Source: Henriciella sp.
Lineage (GTDB): Bacteria; Pseudomonadota; Alphaproteobacteria; Caulobacterales; Hyphomonadaceae
DNA length: 64,000 bases
Reading direction: 5' to 3'
Assembly: GCA_027019605.1 (NCBI GenBank)
Contig: JALUWJ010000043.1
Span: 1-64,000 of the forward strand
The notes under the pieces are model-generated. The model was not told the DNA's origin. It saw nothing but the letters and a program-made list of their open reading frames with translations, and searched no databases. Position numbers and translations under genes: made by a program. Positions 58,525-64,000 of the stretch are shown here, piece after piece. How positions within the stretch are numbered: the first letter of the stretch is position 1; the number at the start of each line of letters is the position of its first letter.

Positions 58525-58659
58525 ATGAAACGCACATTCCAGCCAAGCCGCCTGAAGCGCGCCCGTACACACGGTTTCCGCTCTCGCATGGCAACCAAGA
58601 ATGGCCGTAAGGTTTTGGCCCGCCGCCGCGCGAAAGGCCGTAAGGTTCTGTCTGCTTAA
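58525..58659 (+). CDS. rpmH: 50S ribosomal protein L34
   Basis: 44 residues, starting [18 protein letters not shown] and ending AKGRKVLSA, the full L34 sequence type: very basic, binds 23S rRNA. TTGAGGCGAG precedes the ATG. It heads the conserved run rpmH-rnpA-yidC-engB. A promoter-like pair lies about 45 bp upstream. Confidence 0.97.
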   Translation: MKRTFQPSRLKRARTHGFRSRMATKNGRKVLARRRAKGRKVLSA

Positions 58660-58685
58660 GACAGGCCTGCCCGGGGACTGGTCCC

Positions 58686-59066
58686 ATGGCAAAATCTAAA
58701 GCTTCCGAATCTGGGGTCGTCCGTCTGAAGACACGGCCCCAGTTTCTTTTTGTACGATCGGGCAAGTCCGAGCGGCGCAAATCGCTCGTCGTCCAAGCCC
58801 GCCCGCGAAATGGCTCTGACACCATTGGCGCCGGGTTTACCGCCACCAAAAAGATCGGGAATGCGGTTATTCGCAATCGCGCCAAGCGCCGCCTGAAAGA
58901 AGCGTCCCGTCAACTACTACCCCTTCACGGCGTGGCCGGCGCTGACTATGTGTTTATTGCCCGAATGGATACTGCGACGATTGGCTGGCAGCGGCTGCTT
59001 GACGATATGGAAAGCGCACTGATAAGCCTCGCCAAAGATTTTTCAGCGGGGACAGGTCCGGCCTGA
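58686..59066 (+). CDS. rnpA: Ribonuclease P protein component
   Basis: 126-residue basic protein that partners RNase P RNA in 5' maturation of tRNA. The RNR signature lies in AVIRNRAKRRLKEASRQL, with GAGFTATKKIGN before it. It starts 26 bp after rpmH. In many genomes yidD follows between rnpA and yidC; here only 32 bp separate them and yidD is absent. Confidence 0.94.
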   Translation: MAKSKASESGVVRLKTRPQFLFVRSGKSERRKSLVVQARPRNGSDTIGAGFTATKKIGNAVIRNRAKRRLKEASRQLLPLHGVAGADYVFIARMDTATIGWQRLLDDMESALISLAKDFSAGTGPA

Positions 59067-59098
59067 CCCCTCTTTTTATATCAGGATACGCATCGCTC

Positions 59099-60937
59099 AT
59101 GCTGCCTAATCAACAAAACGGTATGGACCCTCAGGACCAGCGCAATTTCATCATCGCAATGGCGCTGATGATTGTCTTTGTGTTTGGCTATCAGTTCTTC
59201 GTCCTCGAGCCACAAGCCAAACGCGCAAATGAAGCGCGCGAAGCCGCGCAAGCCGAAGCCGGGCTCGAAACGCCGGTCGAAGCAGCGACGCCAGAACCTT
59301 TGCAACAGGTCATCAAATCGGTCGACGAAGCGCTGAGCGAAACCTCACGCGTCGGTTTTGACGCCAATCGCGTCGACGGATCGATCAATCTCAGCGGCGC
59401 GGTGATCGATGATCTGAATTTGAAAGACCATTATCGCACGGTTGAGCGCACCGAAGAGCTGCGTCTCCTGCGCCCGGCCAACGCGCCGAGCGGCTATACG
59501 GTCGGCTGGAACTGGTTTGATGGCCGCGACGCAATTGCGGGCTATCGCGACAATTGGACAGCGACCGAAGAGACATTTGGCGACGACAATACGACCACAC
59601 TCCGCCTCGAAAAGGACGGATTGCGGTTTGAACGCACGATCAGTGTAGACGAGAATTACATGTTCTCGTTCCAGGACTCAGTCACCAATCTTGGCACAGA
59701 GACACGGACCCTGATCCCAATCGGCACAGTGCGCCGCTATGGCGGATGGAAAGAATTCGTCGACGCCACAGACCCGGGTTCATCCCGCAAAACAGGCTTT
59801 GCACACCAAGGCCTGATGGGCAGCTTCGACAGCGCTCTGACCTGGCGCAGCTATAACAACCTGTTCAAAGGACGCGGCATCAAGAAAGCTGAAGACGGCA
59901 TTCGGGTTGCGGAAACCGGCGGTTGGCTCGGCTTGACCGACATGTACTGGATGGCCGCGCTGATCCCGCAGCAAGGCGAAGGCTTCCGCGCGCGTGTTCG
60001 CAATCTTGAAAACCATTTGGAAGTCCTGGTGCAAGGCGCTTCGCTTGAACTCGCACCCGGCGCGACCCAAACTGTGACCAATCAGGTGTTTGCTGGCGCC
60101 AAAGAATATGATGTCGTCAACGCATACCAGGAAGCTGGCATTCCACGCTTCGGCGATGCGATCGACTGGGGCAACATCCTCTACTACCTGACCAAAGGCC
60201 TGTTCTTCGTCTTGAACTGGTTACAAGGCATCCTTGGATCATTCGGCTGGGCGATTATCGGCCTTGTGGTCCTGGTCAAACTGCCGCTCGTACCGCTCTA
60301 CAATCAGAGCTACAAATCGATGGCCAAGATGAAAAAGCTGGCCGAGCCGATGAAAGAGATTTCCGAACGCTTCAAGGCCGACCCTCAGCGCCGCCAGCAA
60401 GAGGTGATGAAACTCTATCAGCGCGAAAAAGCGAACCCGCTTGCCGGCTGTGTGCCCATCCTGCTGACCATCCCAATCTTCATCGCGCTCTATAAGACCC
60501 TGTATGTGACGATTGAAATGCGCCATACGCCATTCGGGTTCATCAATGACCTGTCCGCGCCGGATCCGACCGCGATCGGCAACCTGTTTGGGCTTCTGCC
60601 CTGGGCGGCAGCAGACGTGAAAGCGATTCCAATCCTCGGATTCGTGATCGGTATCGGTATTCTGCCAATCCTGTACGGCGTCACCATGGCCGGGATCCAA
60701 TCTCTGTCACCACCGCCGCCAGACCCAACCCAGCGCACCATCATGATGGCCTTGCCATTCGTGTTCATGTTCGTGTTTGGCGGGTTTGCTGCGGGGCTCG
60801 TCCTGTACTGGGTCTGGTCAAACATTCTGTCACTCGGGCAGCAATATTTCATCATGCGCCGCAACGGCGTCGAAACCGAACTCGACAAATTGATAAAACG
60901 ATTGCTCGGACGGGGTTCTTCCACCCCAGCTGAATAG
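59099..60937 (+). CDS. yidC: Membrane protein insertase YidC
   Basis: 612 residues. N-terminal anchor FIIAMALMIVFVFGYQFFVL, large periplasmic beta domain (about 60-355), then the conserved insertase core of five helices: LVVLVKLPLVPLYNQSYKSM, cytoplasmic helical hairpin rich in Lys, NPLAGCVPILLTIPIFIALY, and FVFMFVFGGFAAGLVLYWV. It inserts inner-membrane proteins alone or with Sec. Start at 59099 gives a short soluble lead; a Met eight codons later is possible. engB begins directly after its stop (TAGATG). Confidence 0.96.
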   Translation: MLPNQQNGMDPQDQRNFIIAMALMIVFVFGYQFFVLEPQAKRANEAREAAQAEAGLETPVEAATPEPLQQVIKSVDEALSETSRVGFDANRVDGSINLSGAVIDDLNLKDHYRTVERTEELRLLRPANAPSGYTVGWNWFDGRDAIAGYRDNWTATEETFGDDNTTTLRLEKDGLRFERTISVDENYMFSFQDSVTNLGTETRTLIPIGTVRRYGGWKEFVDATDPGSSRKTGFAHQGLMGSFDSALTWRSYNNLFKGRGIKKAEDGIRVAETGGWLGLTDMYWMAALIPQQGEGFRARVRNLENHLEVLVQGASLELAPGATQTVTNQVFAGAKEYDVVNAYQEAGIPRFGDAIDWGNILYYLTKGLFFVLNWLQGILGSFGWAIIGLVVLVKLPLVPLYNQSYKSMAKMKKLAEPMKEISERFKADPQRRQQEVMKLYQREKANPLAGCVPILLTIPIFIALYKTLYVTIEMRHTPFGFINDLSAPDPTAIGNLFGLLPWAAADVKAIPILGFVIGIGILPILYGVTMAGIQSLSPPPPDPTQRTIMMALPFVFMFVFGGFAAGLVLYWVWSNILSLGQQYFIMRRNGVETELDKLIKRLLGRGSSTPAE

Positions 60938-61585
60938 ATGAGCGACCTGCCTGCCTTCTCTGAAGAAACGCTGGAGGCAGGCCGTAGGCTCTGCATGGGG
61001 CCGGTTGAGTTTGTGCTCGGTGCGGCAAGCCTCAGCCAACTCCCGGATGGCAACCGACCGGAAATCGCCTTTGCCGGGCGCTCAAATGTCGGCAAGTCTT
61101 CCCTGATCAATGCCGTGCTCAATCGCAAGAACATGGCGCGTTCATCGGCTGAGCCAGGCAAAACGCGCGAGCTCAATTATTTTGATGTCGGTGACGGCAA
61201 GCTCTGGCTCGTGGACTTGCCGGGATTTGGCTATGCGAAGGTCTCGCGCGAACAGCAGGCCAAATGGGTGCAACTGACCAAGCGCTATCTCCGCGGCCGG
61301 GCGAACTTGCGCCGCGTCTTTTTGCTCGTAGATAGCCGCCGCGGGCTGATGGACACCGATCTTGAAACCATGGCCATGCTGAACACCGCCGCGGTCACCT
61401 ATCAGATTGTTTTGACCAAGGCCGATAAGATCAAAAAGTCGGCACTCGAGGCCGAAACGAAAAAAATTCAGACCACGTTGAAAAAAAATCCAGCCGCACA
61501 CCCGATTGTTCGCGTGACATCTTCGGAAAAAGGCTTTGGTATCCCGGAACTAAGAGCAGAGATCGGACAAATCGCGGAGGTCTAA
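60938..61585 (+). CDS. engB: Ribosome-biogenesis GTPase EngB/YihA
   Basis: 215-residue small GTPase needed for large-subunit assembly. G1 GRSNVGKSSLIN, G3 DLPGFG, G4 TKADK and the switch I PGKTRELNYF are complete. The ATG joins the yidC stop without gap and the stop joins the next ATG (TAAATG), so yidC-engB-GNAT are tightly coupled. Confidence 0.96.
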   Translation: MSDLPAFSEETLEAGRRLCMGPVEFVLGAASLSQLPDGNRPEIAFAGRSNVGKSSLINAVLNRKNMARSSAEPGKTRELNYFDVGDGKLWLVDLPGFGYAKVSREQQAKWVQLTKRYLRGRANLRRVFLLVDSRRGLMDTDLETMAMLNTAAVTYQIVLTKADKIKKSALEAETKKIQTTLKKNPAAHPIVRVTSSEKGFGIPELRAEIGQIAEV

Positions 61586-62047
61586 ATGTCGATTGAAATC
61601 TTAAGCGCCAATCTCGATACCCCGGAATTTGCAGCTTTGATCGACACCCACGCAGACCTTATGCTCAGCCTTTCGCCGCCTGGAAGTTGTCATTTCTTGC
61701 CTATGGAGGGTCTGCGCGACCCAGCCGTCACCGTTTGGGAAATGCGCGATGGCGATGAACTTGTCGGCTGCGGCGGCTTGAAAGAGCTGTCCTCGACGCA
61801 TGGCGAGATCAAATCCATGCACACCCTATCGGCCAAACGCGGCGCCGGACTTGGCCGTAAAATGCTCGATCACGTGATGAATGAAGCGCGCTCCAGAAGG
61901 TATCAGCGGCTCAGCCTCGAGACCGGCAGCGTAGACGGATTTCTGCCCTCCCGAAGGCTGTATCAGAGCTGCGGCTTCGAAATTTGCCCGCCCTTTGGCG
62001 ACTATGTCGAAGACCCGCACAGCGTGTTTATGACGTTGGCGCTCTAA
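61586..62047 (+). CDS. GNAT-family N-acetyltransferase
   Basis: 153 residues with the acetyl-CoA loop [17 protein letters not shown] and the C-terminal [13 protein letters not shown] of GNAT proteins. [19 protein letters not shown] and the substrate region resemble small-molecule acetyltransferases of the PanZ/YjgM-like kind. The substrate is unknown. It starts directly at the engB stop and lies 43 bp before argB, placing an acetyltransferase next to an acetylglutamate enzyme; whether that is meaningful is not shown. Confidence 0.85.
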   Translation: MSIEILSANLDTPEFAALIDTHADLMLSLSPPGSCHFLPMEGLRDPAVTVWEMRDGDELVGCGGLKELSSTHGEIKSMHTLSAKRGAGLGRKMLDHVMNEARSRRYQRLSLETGSVDGFLPSRRLYQSCGFEICPPFGDYVEDPHSVFMTLAL

Positions 62048-62090
62048 GCACCATTCCTTTGGCCGCCAAATCCGGCTAAGAGCCAGCGCC

Positions 62091-62990
62091 ATGACTGAGA
62101 CGCCTCTGCCCCCCGCCCAACTTACCGCTGAAACCCTGTCAGAGGCCTTGCCCTATATTCAGCGCTATGCCGGGCGGACAATTGTGATCAAATTTGGCGG
62201 TCATGCCATGGTGGATGAGGCCCTATCAGATGCGTTTGCGCGCGATGTGGTCCTGCTCAAACATCTCGGCGCCAATCCCGTTATTGTTCATGGCGGCGGG
62301 CCTCAGATCGCGAAATTGCTCGAACGGCTCGGCATTCAATCAGAATTTCGCGACGGCCTCCGCGTGACAGATGATGCAACCATGGAAGCGGTTGAGATGG
62401 TCCTCTCCGGGCCAATCAATAAATCGATCGTCCGGGCGATTAACGCAGCCGGCGGCAAAGCGGTTGGCCTGTCTGGCTCAGATGGTGACTTGATGCGCGT
62501 CACCAAAGCCACCCGCACCCAGCGCGACGCCAGCAGCGAGATCGAGAAAGTGGTCGATCTCGGCTATGTTGGCGAACCTGACAAAATTGACATCTCCGTC
62601 CTGAAAGCCCTGATGCAGAGCGAGAAAGCCATTATTCCGGTGATCGCACCGGTGGGGGTCGGCGACGATGATCGCCGTTACAATGTCAATGCTGATACCG
62701 CTGCGGGCGCGGTGGCCACGGCTCTTCAGGCGAAGCGGTTATTGCTGCTGACCGATGTGGCAGGTGTGCTCGACAAACAAGGCAGCCTGATGCGTGAGAT
62801 CCGGCGCGATCAAGTTGATGGCCTGATGCAGGACGGAACGATTAGTGGTGGCATGATACCAAAGCTTGAAACCGCCGCGAAAGCCGTCAACATGGGAGTT
62901 GGCGGGGCAGTTATTCTGGACGGGCGCGAACGTCACGCGCTGCTAATGGAGCTCTTCACCGAACATGGCGCAGGTACCTTTGTCTATTAA
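62091..62990 (+). CDS. argB: Acetylglutamate kinase
   Basis: 299 residues; phosphorylates N-acetylglutamate in the second step of arginine synthesis. Motifs: [55 protein letters not shown] and [14 protein letters not shown]. The N-terminal extension of about 30 residues before IVIKFGG is typical of arginine-inhibited hexameric forms. The last gene of the window starts inside its 3' end. Confidence 0.96.
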   Translation: MTETPLPPAQLTAETLSEALPYIQRYAGRTIVIKFGGHAMVDEALSDAFARDVVLLKHLGANPVIVHGGGPQIAKLLERLGIQSEFRDGLRVTDDATMEAVEMVLSGPINKSIVRAINAAGGKAVGLSGSDGDLMRVTKATRTQRDASSEIEKVVDLGYVGEPDKIDISVLKALMQSEKAIIPVIAPVGVGDDDRRYNVNADTAAGAVATALQAKRLLLLTDVAGVLDKQGSLMREIRRDQVDGLMQDGTISGGMIPKLETAAKAVNMGVGGAVILDGRERHALLMELFTEHGAGTFVY

Positions 62991-64000
62991 ACTTATCCTC
63001 GGAATTTTCGCGTTCGCATTAACCTTGGCTTTACCCGCGAAAGCTGCGGCGCAGGGCAATTCAAATGGCTGGGATGTGTGTAACGAGACCAGTTACATCA
63101 TTGAAGCCGCAACCGGGCGATATGATGGTCAGGGCGTTGTGGTCGAAGGTTGGACGCGGCTGCGCCCCGGCGCCTGCGCAAAGGTAATTGAAGGCGTCCT
63201 ACAGCCTGGCATCTACTATTTGTTTGGGCGCTCCTCGACCGCTCATCGCGGCGGACGCAAAGTTTGGGGCGGCAAGAGCAAGCTCTGTATCGATCCAACC
63301 GGCAGCTTCGCCGTCGAGAACATTCCAGACTGCGCCGTTATGGGCCTCGAACAGCGCGAGTTTCGCCCTGTCCTGGTGGAAGACGACAAGCGCTGGCGAA
63401 CCAGCTTCACCGAGACAGAGAAACGCAATTTGGAACAAGCGAGCGCCGCAGGGGTGCAGCGCCTGCTCGACAATGCAGGCGTCTATTCCGGCCAAATTGA
63501 TGGCTATCTTGGCCGGAAAACCCGCGCCGCGATTGGCGACTTCCTGAAATCGAAAGGCTTGAACGCCAATACGTCTGATGCCGATTTGATGGATATCCTC
63601 GAACAAACAGCTATCGAACGGGCGCGAAACGTTGGTCTAACCTTCTGTAATCGCACCAATAACCGAATTTGGAGCGCGATGGCGCGGCGGCGCGGCGAAG
63701 GCTGGGAAAGTCGCGGCTGGTGGTTGTTGGAAGCGGGCGGTTGTGCCCGCGTGATTGATGAGCCGCTGCTGCAAGCTGGTCTGTTTGCATATGCCGAAAT
63801 GGAGACCGGCGACGGCGACATCCGAACGCTCACGCGCGGCAGCGACGAATTTTGTGTCTCAAAGTCAAAGTTTGCCATCTCAGGGAATGAAGCCTGCGAA
63901 GAGGCCGCATACCGAACCGGCCAGTTCGTTGCGACCCCAGCACCGGTGAATCGCCGCCTGGTGTTCGAATTCTTCGACCGCGACTTTGGGGATCCCGTCG
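62965..64000 (+). CDS. DUF1036 / peptidoglycan-binding protein (cut by right edge)
   Basis: Open frame with no stop up to the window end; about 345 codons visible. ATG at 62965 overlaps argB by 26 bp; a TTG at 62980 is an alternative. A signal peptide ([19 protein letters not shown], cleavage near AAA) is followed by a DUF1036 domain ([33 protein letters not shown], paired Cys), a peptidoglycan-binding-like repeat ([20 protein letters not shown]), and a second DUF1036 domain ([36 protein letters not shown]). This suggests a periplasmic, wall-associated protein. The function of DUF1036 is unknown. Confidence 0.8.
   Translation, partial: MAQVPLSIKLILGIFAFALTLALPAKAAAQGNSNGWDVCNETSYIIEAATGRYDGQGVVVEGWTRLRPGACAKVIEGVLQPGIYYLFGRSSTAHRGGRKVWGGKSKLCIDPTGSFAVENIPDCAVMGLEQREFRPVLVEDDKRWRTSFTETEKRNLEQASAAGVQRLLDNAGVYSGQIDGYLGRKTRAAIGDFLKSKGLNANTSDADLMDILEQTAIERARNVGLTFCNRTNNRIWSAMARRRGEGWESRGWWLLEAGGCARVIDEPLLQAGLFAYAEMETGDGDIRTLTRGSDEFCVSKSKFAISGNEACEEAAYRTGQFVATPAPVNRRLVFEFFDRDFGDPV

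Overview
The window looks like the replication-gene region of an alphaproteobacterial chromosome, most likely a stalked or budding marine type close to the Hyphomonadaceae/Maricaulales (inference). Pointers are the echA-rpsT-dnaA block, a soluble hybrid kinase of ShkA type, GANTC (CcrM-type) sites in front of dnaA, dnaN and gyrB, a sucC-sucD-sucA-sucB operon and NtrX-free, phage-free housekeeping synteny. I see no insertion sequence, prophage, CRISPR array, tRNA or rRNA.

Left part (1-12 kb): the C-terminal part of glutathione synthetase, a small repeat lipoprotein, ComM, a ShkA-like hybrid kinase translationally coupled to an AmpG-type transporter, NADP-malic enzyme (reverse), mutS, and a GGDEF protein with a ruined active site (reverse). 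Replication block (12-23 kb): echA, rpsT, dnaA, dnaN, recF, then a PBP4-type D,D-carboxypeptidase and an alpha/beta hydrolase, then gyrB. The DnaA is very divergent: both arginines of the Box VII arginine-finger motif are glutamates.

Carbon storage and signalling (23-33 kb): a cytochrome P450, a small unknown protein, an EamA transporter, and a module resembling the pseudomonad class II (medium-chain) PHA cluster: phaD-type TetR regulator, phaC with a GACSGG nucleophile box, and phaZ. A lipoprotein nucleoside hydrolase and a GGDEF-EAL protein follow. TCA block (33-40 kb): sucCDAB on the reverse strand with a visible promoter, leader hairpin and strong terminator.

Periplasmic/regulatory block (40-47 kb): PhoD-type phosphatase lipoprotein; a reverse operon of DUF2141 protein, Tat-exported carotenoid oxygenase and DUF2306 membrane protein; divergent to it a membrane-anchored LytTR transcription factor followed by a paired direct repeat and a 37-residue membrane protein. 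This set looks like one uncharacterised system.

Right part (47-64 kb): quinone oxidoreductase, mutM, a Flp-pilin-like small protein, a DUF2330 protein overlapping an RnfD/NqrB-like protein, ubiE-ubiB, a reverse operon DUF547-TVP38-flavin disulfide reductase-histidine kinase, and rpmH-rnpA-yidC-engB-GNAT-argB ending in a DUF1036/peptidoglycan-binding protein cut by the window edge. All nine convergent gene junctions are very tight (at most about 22 bp apart; six overlap by 4-7 bp through shared stop codons), so gene ends here leave almost no room for classical terminators.
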